Shown here: positions 10,957 to 19,926 of the stretch, in pieces
How the letters are laid out: the number at the start of each line of letters is the position of its first letter
How positions within the stretch are numbered: position 1 is the first letter of the stretch
Assembly (NCBI RefSeq): GCF_001152565.1
Contig: NZ_CQAZ01000001.1
Location: 72,851 to 136,850, forward strand
Direction of reading: 5' to 3'
DNA: 64,000 nucleotides
From: Yersinia pekkanenii
Lineage (GTDB): Bacteria > Pseudomonadota > Gammaproteobacteria > Enterobacterales > Enterobacteriaceae
Made by a program: the position numbers and the translations under genes
The notes under the pieces: generated by a model
What the model was told of the DNA's origin: nothing
Database searches by the model: none
What the model saw: only the letters and a program-made list of their open reading frames with translations

Positions 10957-11577
10957 GTGGAAGTCTATACCACTGATAATGACCAGGTTGATGCAGTGCG
11001 CCGTTTCTTTAGTGAGAATGGCAAAGCGCTGGCCGTGGGTGTGGTGCTCGGGATTGGTGCATTAGTGGGTTGGCGTTACTGGCAGAGTCATCAGAATACT
11101 GCCATGACGGAAGCCTCCTCTGCCTATCAGCAAGCCAGTAATGCTTTGTCAGCTAACCGCGCTGATGGTGTTGCTCTTGCTGAAAAATTTGTTCAGGGCA
11201 ATAACAATAACTACGGTGTTCTTGCCGGGTTAGAGCTGGCTCATCATTTCGTTGAGCAAAATCAGTTTGATAAAGCGGCGCAGCAACTTACTCAGGCGCT
11301 GGGCCAAACAAAAGATGAAAACCTGTTATCACTGATTAATCTGCGCCTTGCGCGTCTGCAATTGCAGTTGAAAAAACCAGACGAAGCATTGAAAACACTG
11401 GATGCAGTGCAGGGTGAAGGCTGGACTGCGATGGCTCAAGATGTCCGTGGCGATGCGTTATTAAGCAAAGGTGACACCGCAGGTGCACGGGCAGCTTACA
11501 GTAAAGGCGCCGAATCAAATGCTTCTCAGGCGCTGCAAGCTTTACTGCGCATAAAATTGAATAATTTGTCCAGCTAA
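10957..11577 (+). CDS. yfgM: Membrane-anchored TPR protein YfgM (ancillary SecYEG translocon subunit)
   Basis: YfgM is an inner-membrane protein that joins PpiD at the SecYEG translocon and also restrains the RcsB stress regulator. It has a short cytosolic N terminus (NDQVDAVRRFFSENGKA), one membrane span (about residues 24-43, LAVGVVLGIGALVGWRYW) and a periplasmic TPR-like region. The start is GTG, preceded by AAGGAGAGA. Length is 206 aa, as in E. coli. It is packed between hisS (13 bp) and bamB (11 bp), which indicates one transcript. Confidence 0.96.
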   Translation: MEVYTTDNDQVDAVRRFFSENGKALAVGVVLGIGALVGWRYWQSHQNTAMTEASSAYQQASNALSANRADGVALAEKFVQGNNNNYGVLAGLELAHHFVEQNQFDKAAQQLTQALGQTKDENLLSLINLRLARLQLQLKKPDEALKTLDAVQGEGWTAMAQDVRGDALLSKGDTAGARAAYSKGAESNASQALQALLRIKLNNLSS

Positions 11578-11588
11578 GGGGTATTCCC

Positions 11589-12770
11589 ATGCAATTGCGT
11601 AAAACACTCTTAGTAGGACTGGTATCTGTTGCCCTATTGAGCGGTTGTTCACTGTTTAACAGTGAAGAAGATGTGGTTACCATGTCGCCACTGCCAAAAA
11701 TTGAGAATCAATTCACACCCACTAAAGTGTGGAGCACGTCGGTCGGTGGTGGTGTTGGTGATTATTACTCACATTTGCGCCCAGCTTGGCAGGGGACAAC
11801 GGTCTTTGCAGCAGATCGTAAAGGTTTGGTGAAAGCCATGGATGCCGACAGCGGTAAGCAAATCTGGCAAACTGATCTGTCTGAAAAAACCAATTTCCTT
11901 TCCAGCAACCGTTCTGCAATGTTATCTGGCGGCGTAACAGCCTCAGGTGCACATGTGTATGTCGGTAGTGAGAAAGCAGTCGTTTATGCTCTTAACGTTG
12001 ACGATGGTCAGGTCGCATGGCAGACGGTGGTTGCGGGCGAAGCCTTATCGCGTCCGGTTGTCAGTGATGGCGTGGTACTGATCCATACCTCCAATGGCAT
12101 GCTGCAAGCACTGAATGAGTCTGATGGCGCGATTAAGTGGACATTAAACCTCGATACTCCCGCGCTATCTCTGCGTGGTGAATCTGCACCTGCAGTGGCA
12201 TTCGGTGCAGCCATTGTCGGTGGTGACAATGGCCGTGTCAGTGCGGTGATGATGGAGCAGGGCCAGTTGATCTGGCAGCAGCGTATCTCCCAAATAACCG
12301 GTACCACGGAAATTGACCGCCTGAATGATGTTGATACCACGCCTGTCGTGGTAGACGGTGTGGTTTATGCACTGGCATACAACGGTAATCTGACCGCACT
12401 GGATTTGCGTTCCGGTCAGATTCTGTGGAAGCGTGAGATGGGGTCAGTGAATGACCTTATTGTCGATGGTGGCCGCATTTATCTGGTCGATCAAAATGAC
12501 CGTATCGTTGCGCTGAAAACCGATGGCGGTATAACCCTTTGGAGTCAAAGCGATTTATTACATCGTAACTTGACTGCCCCAGTGATGTATAATGGATATC
12601 TGGTTGTAGGTGATGCCGAAGGTTATCTGCACTGGGTGAATGCCGATGATGGCCGTTTTGTGGCTCAGCAGAGCGTAGATAGCTCTGGCTTCTTGAGTGC
12701 GCCGGTGGTTGCTAGCGATAAATTGCTGATCCAGGCGAGAGGCGGTACGGTTTACGCGTTCACCCGTTAA
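11589..12770 (+). CDS. bamB: Outer-membrane assembly lipoprotein BamB
   Basis: BamB is the beta-propeller lipoprotein of the BAM complex that folds outer-membrane proteins. The signal peptide ends in the lipobox LLSGC (Cys20). The mature part carries repeated PQQ-type propeller blades (GLVKAMDADSGKQIWQT, VYALNVDDGQVAWQT, LTALDLRSGQILWK). At 393 aa it matches the family. It lies in the conserved yfgM-bamB-der order and a clear terminator follows at 12809-12837. Confidence 0.98.
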   Translation: MQLRKTLLVGLVSVALLSGCSLFNSEEDVVTMSPLPKIENQFTPTKVWSTSVGGGVGDYYSHLRPAWQGTTVFAADRKGLVKAMDADSGKQIWQTDLSEKTNFLSSNRSAMLSGGVTASGAHVYVGSEKAVVYALNVDDGQVAWQTVVAGEALSRPVVSDGVVLIHTSNGMLQALNESDGAIKWTLNLDTPALSLRGESAPAVAFGAAIVGGDNGRVSAVMMEQGQLIWQQRISQITGTTEIDRLNDVDTTPVVVDGVVYALAYNGNLTALDLRSGQILWKREMGSVNDLIVDGGRIYLVDQNDRIVALKTDGGITLWSQSDLLHRNLTAPVMYNGYLVVGDAEGYLHWVNADDGRFVAQQSVDSSGFLSAPVVASDKLLIQARGGTVYAFTR

Positions 12771-12808
12771 TTCTGATTTAGCGCCTGTTTAACAGGTCAG
12801 CACCCCAA

Positions 12809-12840
12809 AAACGGCTCCTGGGACTCAGGGGCCGTTTGTA
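12809..12840 (+). terminator. Rho-independent terminator after bamB
   Basis: AAACGGCTCCTG (12809-12820) pairs with CAGGGGCCGTTT (12826-12837) in a 12-bp stem with one G-T pair and a 5-base loop. The stem itself ends in TTT. It closes the hisS-yfgM-bamB unit before der. Confidence 0.85.
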
Positions 12841-12914
12841 TTCTAAAAACTGCGCTGTTGCAGGTTAGGTACAGCGCTGTAATGATTTGAAAATTAAGTA
12901 ATGAGGCTTCAACA

Positions 12915-14405
12915 ATGATACCTGTCATCGCGCTGGTCGGGCGCCCGAATGTGGGTAAATCCACTCTATTTAACCGCTTAACGCATACTCGTGATGCTTT
13001 AGTTGCGGACTTTCCCGGGCTAACGCGTGACCGTAAATATGGTCGTGCCGAGGTCGAGGGTCATGAGTTTATTGTTATCGATACCGGGGGTATTGATGGC
13101 ACAGAAGATGGCGTAGAAACCAAGATGGCTGGTCAATCGTTATTGGCGATTGAAGAAGCCGATATCGTGTTGTTTATGGTTGACGCCCGCGCTGGGTTGA
13201 TGCCCGCGGATCAAGGCATTGCCCAGCACCTGCGCAGCCGTGAGAAAGCGACGTTCCTGGTTGCCAACAAAACCGATGGTATTGACCCAGATACTGCTAC
13301 GGCCGATTTCTATTCACTAGGCTTAGGCGAAGTTCATGCGATTGCGGCTTCCCATGGCCGTGGCGTGACTCAGTTGATTGAAGACGTTATGGCACCGTAT
13401 ATGGATGCCGTAGAGCCTGACGTTGAACTGACAGAAGAAGAGGCCAATGCCGCCTATTGGGCTGAGCAGGAAGAGCAAGGTGACGAAGGTCTGGAAGGCG
13501 AAGAGCCAGAAGATGACTTTGATCCACGGACTCTGCCAATCAAAATGGCGATTGTTGGGCGTCCTAACGTTGGTAAGTCCACACTAACCAACCGTATCCT
13601 CGGCGAAGATCGCGTGGTGGTTTATGACCTGCCAGGTACCACCCGTGACAGCATTTATATTCCGATGACCCGCGATGAGCGTGAATATATTCTGATTGAT
13701 ACTGCGGGTGTGCGTAAGCGCGGTAAGGTCACTGAAACTGTTGAAAAGTTCTCCGTTATTAAAACGTTACAGGCCATTGAAGATTCCAACGTTGTACTGT
13801 TGGTTATTGATGCCCGTGATGGTATTTCGGATCAGGACTTGTCGCTGTTAGGCTTTATTCTCAATAGTGGGCGCTCACTTGTTATTGCGGTCAATAAATG
13901 GGATGGCATGACAGAAGAAGCTCGTGCGCAGGTTAAAGATATGCTGGATCTGCGCCTTGGCTTTGTTGATTTTGCCCGTATTCACTTTATTTCTGCTTTG
14001 CATGGCAGTGGTGTCGGTAACCTGTTTGAATCCATTCAGGAAGCTTATGACTGCTCTACCAAGCGAGTGGGCACTTCCTTACTGACCCGTATTATGCAAA
14101 TGGCAGAGGAAGATCATCAGCCTCCGTTGGTACGTGGTCGTCGTGTCAAACTGAAATATGCTCATGCCGGTGGTTATAATCCGCCGATTGTGGTTATCCA
14201 TGGCAACCAAGTCACTGATTTGTCGGATTCTTACAAACGCTACCTGATGAATTACTTCCGTCGTTCACTGAAAGTTATGGGTACGCCAATCCGTATTCAG
14301 TTTAAAGAGGGTGAGAACCCGTTTGCCGGTAAGCGCAATCCTTTAACGCCGAATCAGATGCGGAAACGTAAACGTTTGATGTCGCATTTGAAAAAAGGTA
14401 AGTAA
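12915..14405 (+). CDS. der: Ribosome-assembly GTPase Der (EngA)
   Basis: Der is an essential GTPase with two tandem G domains that matures the 50S subunit. The first G domain has [14 protein letters not shown] (G1), DTGG (G3) and NKTD (G4). The second has [18 protein letters not shown] and NKWD. An acidic linker ([19 protein letters not shown]) separates them, and a KH-like domain followed by a basic tail ([17 protein letters not shown]) ends the protein. It is 496 aa, a little longer than E. coli Der because of the linker. A strong terminator follows directly. Confidence 0.98.
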   Translation: MIPVIALVGRPNVGKSTLFNRLTHTRDALVADFPGLTRDRKYGRAEVEGHEFIVIDTGGIDGTEDGVETKMAGQSLLAIEEADIVLFMVDARAGLMPADQGIAQHLRSREKATFLVANKTDGIDPDTATADFYSLGLGEVHAIAASHGRGVTQLIEDVMAPYMDAVEPDVELTEEEANAAYWAEQEEQGDEGLEGEEPEDDFDPRTLPIKMAIVGRPNVGKSTLTNRILGEDRVVVYDLPGTTRDSIYIPMTRDEREYILIDTAGVRKRGKVTETVEKFSVIKTLQAIEDSNVVLLVIDARDGISDQDLSLLGFILNSGRSLVIAVNKWDGMTEEARAQVKDMLDLRLGFVDFARIHFISALHGSGVGNLFESIQEAYDCSTKRVGTSLLTRIMQMAEEDHQPPLVRGRRVKLKYAHAGGYNPPIVVIHGNQVTDLSDSYKRYLMNYFRRSLKVMGTPIRIQFKEGENPFAGKRNPLTPNQMRKRKRLMSHLKKGK

Positions 14406-14412
14406 TAACAGC

Positions 14413-14438
14413 AAAGCGCGGGCATCCCGCGCTTTTTG
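14413..14438 (+). terminator. Rho-independent terminator after der
   Basis: AAAGCGCGGG (14413-14422), loop CAT, then CCCGCGCTTT followed by TT. This is a perfect 10-bp stem 8 bp after the der stop codon. Confidence 0.92.
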
Positions 14439-14466
14439 CCTTTTTAGTGTATGACTATTTAACAAA

Positions 14467-14544
14467 TAGTTTTTGGCAAGCCACAGTTTTTGACAGGCGA
14501 TGGTTTTTAACAAGCAATTATTTTTAACAGGCCATAGTTTGGGC
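14467..14544. repeat. Degenerate 17-bp tandem repeat, four copies plus a partial
   Basis: Four consecutive 17-mers can be aligned without gaps: 14467-14483, 14484-14500, 14501-14517 and 14518-14534, with a partial fifth (TAGTTTGGGC) after them. The shared core is AGTTTTT(G/A)(A/G)CA(A/G)GC. The array lies between the der terminator and the transporter relic, and is non-coding as far as can be seen. Confidence 0.8.
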
Positions 14545-14595
14545 TAATCAATAGCAAGCAAAAGGAATTGAAGCCAGCCATGTCCTGGCAAACCT

Positions 14596-14786
14596 GGAGT
14601 TTTGCATTCACTGGGCATTGTTTTTCTATTTTCTGCCACTCCAACCGCTGCTGGGAGTTATGTGATGACCCGTGCGATGGGGGAAATGCCACGCTGGCCG
14701 CGAATATTATTGCCATCACCACCGTCGGTTCATTTTTCACTACCGCTATGGGGATTTATTTCTTACGTTCGCTGGGCGTGATGTGA
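14596..14786 (+). pseudogene. Relic of an AEC-family (auxin efflux carrier type) transporter, C-terminal end only
   Basis: Two reading frames together spell the end of an AEC-family permease. The frame at 14608-14682 gives SLGIVFLFSATPTAAGSYVM followed by TRAMG. After a one-base slip at the G-run at about 14678-14683 the other frame continues GGNATLAANIIAITTVGSFF and ends with ..YFLRSLGVM and a TGA stop. Only about 60 residues of a family that usually has about 300 remain, and no start codon or upstream domain exists. The gene is therefore both deleted and frameshifted. The family assignment rests on the TPTA-YVM-MGG-A pattern typical of the last membrane spans. Confidence 0.65.
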
Positions 14787-14816
14787 GTTTTTAAGTGAAA
14801 ATTGAGGAGAGAAGCT

Positions 14817-15041
14817 ATGGATGCGTTATGTCCGATTTGCCAGAAAGTAATGACTGAAGTGAGTGGCCACTTTCATTGCTCTCACTGCCATGGTCATTAT
14901 CAGCAGCAGGCGGAGTGCCCGGATTGTGCCAAGCCTCTGCAAGTACTTAAAGCCTGTGGTGCCGTCGATTATTTTTGCCAAAATGGTCACGGGCTAATTT
15001 CTAAAAGCCGCGTTCGCTTTAGTTATCTGCCGACGGTTTAA
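14817..15041 (+). CDS. yfgJ: Small zinc-ribbon protein YfgJ
   Basis: This 74-residue protein has paired cysteine knuckles: CPICQ, CSHC, CPDC and a final CQNGHG. The end of the protein ([19 protein letters not shown]) is nearly identical to E. coli YfgJ. I place the start at the ATG at 14817, after GAGGAGAGAAGCT, rather than at an in-frame TTG 15 bases earlier. Its stop overlaps the convergent xseA stop by 4 bp, and it keeps its E. coli position between der and xseA. The molecular role is not known. Confidence 0.92.
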   Translation: MDALCPICQKVMTEVSGHFHCSHCHGHYQQQAECPDCAKPLQVLKACGAVDYFCQNGHGLISKSRVRFSYLPTV

Positions 15042-16414
15042 TTGGCCGCTTTACGCGGGCGGGGTTTCTTCGCCACCTTGATGAGGATCACCTCACTTTC
15101 TACCCAGCCGTCTTGCAGCCGAGTGGTGAGCTTATCGCCCGCTTGCACTTGTTTGGTGGTTTTGAGTAACGTGCCTGCCGGGGTCTGCGTTACGCTGTAG
15201 CCCCGGGCTAGCGTTGCCAATGGGCTGACGGTTTCCAGTTGTGAACAGGCGATACCAAAGCGCTGACGATAGCCATTAAGTTGGCGTTCCAATGCCTGGC
15301 GTAAGCGGTATTCCTGCTGCTGTACCCGCTGGTTATAACGGTGAATCTGCCCCTGCGGCTGGGCTTGAACCAGGCGCTGCTGGAGCCGTTCGGTGCGCTT
15401 GCTCAGTAAACGAATTTGCGTCTGCGCACTTTCTTCCAATCGGCGTTGCAGCTTCAATAGCAGAGTCTGCTGGCGAGCCAGGCGCAAATGTGGATGTTGC
15501 TGTTGTAGCCGATGCTCCAGATGGGTGAATTGCTGGCTGCGTTGTGCCAGATAGTAATCCATCGCCATTTCCATCCGCTGCTGCTGCCCCTGAATTTGCC
15601 TGACCAGCTCGATCTGGTTGCGGCTCACTAATTCTGCGGCGGCTGATGGGGTCGGTGCGCGTAAATCGGCAACGAAATCAGCGATAGTGACATCGGTTTC
15701 ATGGCCGACGGCACTGACAATCGGGATGTGGCTGTTAAAGATGGCGCGAGCGACGCGCTCGTCATTAAAACTCCACAAATCTTCCAGTGAACCGCCACCC
15801 CGGCCAAGAATTAATACATCGCATTCGGCACGCAGATTCGCTAACTGAATGGCACGGACTATCTGCAATGGTGCATCAACACCTTGCACCGTGGTTGGGT
15901 AAATAATTACCGGCAGTGATGGGTCGCGGCGTTGTAAAACCTGCAAAACATCGTGCAGGGCAGCACCACTGGACGAGGTAATCACCCCTACTTGTTTGGC
16001 TGGGTTGGGTAACGATTGTTTATGACTTTGATCAAAAAGCCCTTCTGCGGCCAACGTCTGTTTAAGTTGCTCAAACTGTTGTTGCAGTAATCCGTCACCG
16101 GCAGGCTGCATGCTTTCCGCGATTAATTGGTAGTCACCACGAGGCTCATACAGGGTAATCGATGCTCTGACTAAAACTTGCTGGCCATTTTGCGGCTGGA
16201 AAGTGGTGCGGCGATTACTGTTACGGAACATTGCGCAACGCACCTGCGCTCGGGCGTCTTTCAGGGTGAAATACCAGTGACCGGACGACGGCTGAGAGAA
16301 ATTAGAAACCTCGGCGGTGAGCCAAATCTGGCCCATTTCCATTTCCAGCAGTTGTCGCACCGTCTGATTAAGGCGGCTAACAGTAAAAATTGTTGATGCG
16401 GAAGATTGTGACAT
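15038..16414 (-). CDS. xseA: Exodeoxyribonuclease VII large subunit
   Basis: XseA is the catalytic subunit of ExoVII, which degrades single-stranded DNA together with XseB. An N-terminal OB-fold ([20 protein letters not shown]) is followed by the catalytic domain ([53 protein letters not shown]), a long coiled coil rich in Gln and Arg (about residues 270-390) and a short C-terminal domain. I start it at MSQSSAST (16414). An upstream in-frame ATG adds ten residues that the family lacks. Length is 458 aa. It diverges from guaB and shares its control region. Confidence 0.97.
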   Translation of the reverse strand: MSQSSASTIFTVSRLNQTVRQLLEMEMGQIWLTAEVSNFSQPSSGHWYFTLKDARAQVRCAMFRNSNRRTTFQPQNGQQVLVRASITLYEPRGDYQLIAESMQPAGDGLLQQQFEQLKQTLAAEGLFDQSHKQSLPNPAKQVGVITSSSGAALHDVLQVLQRRDPSLPVIIYPTTVQGVDAPLQIVRAIQLANLRAECDVLILGRGGGSLEDLWSFNDERVARAIFNSHIPIVSAVGHETDVTIADFVADLRAPTPSAAAELVSRNQIELVRQIQGQQQRMEMAMDYYLAQRSQQFTHLEHRLQQQHPHLRLARQQTLLLKLQRRLEESAQTQIRLLSKRTERLQQRLVQAQPQGQIHRYNQRVQQQEYRLRQALERQLNGYRQRFGIACSQLETVSPLATLARGYSVTQTPAGTLLKTTKQVQAGDKLTTRLQDGWVESEVILIKVAKKPRPRKAAN

Positions 16415-16429
16415 GTGACCTAGATCAAA
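16414..16429. promoter_or_regulatory. CRP-type site between xseA and guaB
   Basis: TGTGA-CCTAGA-TCAAA matches the CRP consensus half sites at 9 of 10 positions. It overlaps the xseA start codon and lies about 154-169 bp upstream of the guaB ATG. In E. coli the divergent guaBA and xseA promoters are known to be CRP-regulated, which supports the reading. Confidence 0.65.
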
Positions 16430-16506
16430 TTTTAAAACAAGCACTTAATTGATTGATACTACCTACCTCAAGCCGGTTAGCAAGAAATATTATGAGAAAG
16501 TGCTGG

Positions 16507-16522
16507 AGGCAATCGATTACGC
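16507..16522. promoter_or_regulatory. PurR-type operator in the guaB promoter
   Basis: AGGCAATCGATTACGC resembles the PurR palindrome ACGCAAACGTTTGCGT, with the CAA-CG-TT core kept. It lies between a weak -35 (TGGAGG, 16504-16509) and a -10 (TAGAAT, 16527-16532). The GC-rich GCCACGGC after the -10 looks like the discriminator of stringently controlled promoters. PurR and ppGpp control of guaBA is established in E. coli. Confidence 0.7.
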
Positions 16523-16582
16523 TCTGTAGAATGCCACGGCAATATTTTATCTTTTCACATCCACCTTGGTGAGATATTGCCC

Positions 16583-18046
16583 ATGCTACGTATCGCGAAA
16601 GAAGCTCTGACATTTGACGACGTTCTCCTGGTTCCAGCCCACTCCACCGTTTTGCCTAATACGGCCGAACTTGGCACTCAACTGACCGCCACTATCCGCC
16701 TGAATATTCCTATGCTGTCCGCAGCTATGGATACCGTTACCGAAGCTCGCCTGGCTATTGCGTTAGCGCAAGAAGGTGGTTTAGGTTTCATCCACAAAAA
16801 TATGTCCATTGAGCGTCAGGCTGAAGAAGTCAGCCGTGTGAAAAAACACGAAAGTGGCGTGGTTACCGAGCCGCAGACTGTTACCCCAACGACCACTCTC
16901 CGTCAGGTTAAAGAACTGACCGCCCGTAACGGTTTCGCCGGTTATCCGGTGGTGACTGAAGATTACGAGTTGGTTGGGATCATCACTGGCCGTGATGTGC
17001 GCTTTGTTACCGACCTGGATCAACCGGTGACGGCGGTTATGACACCGAAAGAGCGTTTGGTTACCGTCAAAGAAGGCGAGGCCCGCGAAGTTGTGCTGCA
17101 AAAAATGCATGAAAAACGTGTAGAGAAAGCCTTGGTTGTGGATAAAAACTTCCATCTGCGCGGTATGATCACCGTAAAAGACTTCCAAAAAGCAGAACGC
17201 AAGCCTAACGCCTGTAAAGACGAACATGGCCGTTTGCGGGTTGGTGCTGCTGTCGGTGCCGGTGCAGGGAATGAAGAGCGTATCGACGCTCTGGTTGCTG
17301 CGGGTGTTGATGTTTTACTGATTGACTCCTCCCATGGCCATTCTGAAGGCGTTCTGCAACGTATCCGCGAAACCCGTGCCAAATATCCTGACTTGCAAAT
17401 TGTTGGCGGTAACGTCGCGACAGGTTCGGGTGCGAAAGCATTGGCTGATGCCGGTGTAAGTGCGGTAAAAGTGGGTATCGGCCCTGGCTCAATCTGTACT
17501 ACCCGTATTGTGACCGGCGTCGGTGTTCCACAGATTACCGCGATTGCTGATGCGGTCGACGCGCTGGAAGGCACCGGTATTCCGGTTATTGCCGATGGCG
17601 GTATCCGTTTCTCCGGCGATATCGCTAAAGCGATCGCGGCGGGTGCTTCCTGTGTCATGGTGGGTTCTATGTTAGCCGGTACTGAAGAGTCTCCGGGCGA
17701 AATTGAACTGTATCAGGGCCGTTCATTTAAATCTTACCGTGGGATGGGGTCACTGGGCGCTATGTCCAAAGGCTCCTCTGACCGTTACTTCCAGACCGAT
17801 AATGCTGCCGATAAACTGGTACCGGAAGGTATTGAGGGCCGCGTCGCGTATAAAGGTTTGCTGAAAGAGATTGTGCATCAGCAAATGGGAGGTTTGCGCT
17901 CCTGTATGGGTCTGACCGGTTGTGCCACTATCAATGAATTGCGCACTAAAGCTGAGTTTGTGCGTATCAGTGGGGCGGGGATCCAAGAAAGCCATGTGCA
18001 TGATGTGACTATCACCAAAGAGTCACCGAATTATCGCATGGGCTAA
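16583..18046 (+). CDS. guaB: Inosine-5'-monophosphate dehydrogenase
   Basis: GuaB oxidises IMP to XMP with NAD+, the first committed step to GMP. The catalytic cysteine loop [11 protein letters not shown] (near residue 305) is intact, as are two CBS modules in the middle (about residues 95-200), the phosphate-binding [12 protein letters not shown] block and the mobile flap. The ATG at 16583 ([11 protein letters not shown]) matches the E. coli start and has GGTGAG nine bases upstream. An earlier TTG at 16577 is not needed. Length is 487 aa. It forms an operon with guaA. Confidence 0.98.
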   Translation: MLRIAKEALTFDDVLLVPAHSTVLPNTAELGTQLTATIRLNIPMLSAAMDTVTEARLAIALAQEGGLGFIHKNMSIERQAEEVSRVKKHESGVVTEPQTVTPTTTLRQVKELTARNGFAGYPVVTEDYELVGIITGRDVRFVTDLDQPVTAVMTPKERLVTVKEGEAREVVLQKMHEKRVEKALVVDKNFHLRGMITVKDFQKAERKPNACKDEHGRLRVGAAVGAGAGNEERIDALVAAGVDVLLIDSSHGHSEGVLQRIRETRAKYPDLQIVGGNVATGSGAKALADAGVSAVKVGIGPGSICTTRIVTGVGVPQITAIADAVDALEGTGIPVIADGGIRFSGDIAKAIAAGASCVMVGSMLAGTEESPGEIELYQGRSFKSYRGMGSLGAMSKGSSDRYFQTDNAADKLVPEGIEGRVAYKGLLKEIVHQQMGGLRSCMGLTGCATINELRTKAEFVRISGAGIQESHVHDVTITKESPNYRMG

Positions 18047-18059
18047 TAATGAGTTAATT

Positions 18060-18096
18060 AGTCATCTGGTGTTTGTCATCAGATGACTATTTTTTA
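18060..18096 (+). terminator. Intercistronic hairpin between guaB and guaA
   Basis: AGTCATCTG (18060-18068) pairs perfectly with CAGATGACT (18080-18088) and is followed by ATTTTTTATTTT. This looks like a real intrinsic terminator, 13 bp after the guaB stop and 26 bp before the guaA start, so it probably lowers guaA relative to guaB. Confidence 0.75.
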
Positions 18097-18121
18097 TTTT
18101 AATATTTGGAATTTGCCGCAC

Positions 18122-19699
18122 ATGACAAAAAATATTCATAAGCATCGCATCCTTATTCTTGATTTCGGCTCGCAATACACTCAACTGGTGGCGCGCCGTG
18201 TTCGTGACATTGGTGTCTATTGTGAACTATGGGCGTGGGACGTGACCGAAGCCCAGATCCGCGAATTTAATCCAAGCGGTATCATTCTTTCCGGTGGCCC
18301 TGAAAGTACCACTGAACATGACAGCCCACGGGCACCTGATTATGTGTTTACTGCCGGTGTGCCGGTGCTGGGTGTCTGTTATGGCATGCAGACCATGGCG
18401 ATGCAACTGGGGGGCAAAGTTGAAGGTTCAAACCAGCGCGAATTTGGTTACGCGCAGGTTGAAATTAAAACTGACAGCGCACTGATCCGTGATATCAAAG
18501 ATGCTATCAATCCAGCCGGTGAAGCGGTATTGGATGTGTGGATGAGCCATGGCGATAAAGTCACGGCAATTCCCTCTGATTTTGTCACTGTCGCCAGCAC
18601 CGATACTTGCCCGTTTGCCATTATGGCCAATGAAGAAAAACGTTTTTATGGGGTGCAGTTCCATCCTGAAGTCACGCATACCAAGCAAGGTCAGCGTCTG
18701 CTGGAGCGCTTTGTGCTGGATATCTGTGCCTGTGAAGCACTGTGGACGCCCGCGACCATTATCGAAGACGCTATTGTTCGCCTGCGTGAGCAAATCGGTG
18801 ACGACCACGTGATTTTGGGTCTATCCGGCGGTGTTGATTCATCGGTAACTGCAATGCTGCTGCATCGTGCTATTGGTAACCGCCTGACTTGTGTGTTTGT
18901 CGATAACGGTCTGTTGCGTTTGAACGAAGCCGATCAGGTCTTGGAAATGTTCGGCGATAAATTTGGTCTGAATATTGTCCATGTTGCCGCAGAAGAGCGT
19001 TTCCTCACCGCACTGGCCGGTGTCGATGAACCTGAAGCCAAACGTAAAATCATTGGTCGTGTATTTGTCGAGCTGTTTGATGAAGAGGCTTGCAAACAAG
19101 AGCAAGTGAAATGGCTGGCACAGGGCACTATCTACCCAGATGTGATTGAATCAGCAGCGTCAGCTACCGGTAAAGCACATGTGATTAAATCTCACCACAA
19201 TGTGGGCGGTTTGCCGAAAGAGATGAAACTTGGGCTGGTAGAGCCATTGAAAGAACTGTTTAAAGATGAAGTGCGTAAAATTGGTCTGGAACTCGGTTTG
19301 CCGTACGACATGCTGTTCCGTCATCCATTCCCAGGCCCTGGTCTAGGGGTCCGTGTTCTCGGCGAAGTGAAAAAAGAATATTGTGACTTGCTACGTCGTG
19401 CGGATGCCATCTTTATTGAAGAGCTGCATAAAGCAGATCTGTACAATAAAGTCAGTCAGGCTTTTACCGTGTTCCTGCCAGTCCGTTCAGTTGGTGTGAT
19501 GGGTGATGGCCGTAAATATGATTGGGTTGTTTCTCTGCGTGCCGTAGAGACCATCGATTTTATGACTGCACATTGGGCGCATCTGCCATACGACTTCCTG
19601 GGCCGCGTTTCAAACCGCATTATTAACGAAGTGAATGGTATTTCTCGTGTGGTTTACGATATCAGTGGTAAGCCGCCAGCGACTATTGAGTGGGAATAA
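18122..19699 (+). CDS. guaA: GMP synthase (glutamine-hydrolysing)
   Basis: GuaA aminates XMP to GMP using glutamine and ATP. The N-terminal class I glutamine amidotransferase has its nucleophile in GVCYGMQ and its His-Glu pair in QFHPEVTH. The ATP-pyrophosphatase P-loop is GLSGGVDSS, and the C-terminal dimerisation domain is complete. I start at the ATG at 18122 ([12 protein letters not shown]), which gives 525 aa, the same length as E. coli GuaA. A longer in-frame ATG at 18083 lies inside the terminator hairpin and can be discarded. Confidence 0.98.
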   Translation: MTKNIHKHRILILDFGSQYTQLVARRVRDIGVYCELWAWDVTEAQIREFNPSGIILSGGPESTTEHDSPRAPDYVFTAGVPVLGVCYGMQTMAMQLGGKVEGSNQREFGYAQVEIKTDSALIRDIKDAINPAGEAVLDVWMSHGDKVTAIPSDFVTVASTDTCPFAIMANEEKRFYGVQFHPEVTHTKQGQRLLERFVLDICACEALWTPATIIEDAIVRLREQIGDDHVILGLSGGVDSSVTAMLLHRAIGNRLTCVFVDNGLLRLNEADQVLEMFGDKFGLNIVHVAAEERFLTALAGVDEPEAKRKIIGRVFVELFDEEACKQEQVKWLAQGTIYPDVIESAASATGKAHVIKSHHNVGGLPKEMKLGLVEPLKELFKDEVRKIGLELGLPYDMLFRHPFPGPGLGVRVLGEVKKEYCDLLRRADAIFIEELHKADLYNKVSQAFTVFLPVRSVGVMGDGRKYDWVVSLRAVETIDFMTAHWAHLPYDFLGRVSNRIINEVNGISRVVYDISGKPPATIEWE

Positions 19700-19742
19700 A
19701 TAGTTTAGTCAGTGAATAAGATATTTTATCCTGATATTTATT

Positions 19743-19769
19743 AAGCCTCCGACTTAGGAGGTTTTTTTA
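19743..19769 (+). terminator. Rho-independent terminator after guaA
   Basis: GCCTCC-GACTTA-GGAGGT followed by seven T residues, about 45 bp after the guaA stop. Confidence 0.85.
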
Positions 19770-19926
19770 TGGTCGAAGTATAATAAAACTGGTTTTTATA
19801 TTTAATGTTATTTTTTCAATAAAAAAACAAATAGTATTTTATGTGAGTTTACTTTTAAATAAATCTGCCTTATGTAAATATAAAACATCAGTAATGGTGT
19901 GGCTACTTTATTTTTGTAGGTGAAAT

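Noticed and set aside
16577-16582. TTG start for guaB two codons upstream of the ATG
   Set aside because: The GGTGAG site is at the right distance from the ATG at 16583, and the ATG matches the E. coli N terminus.
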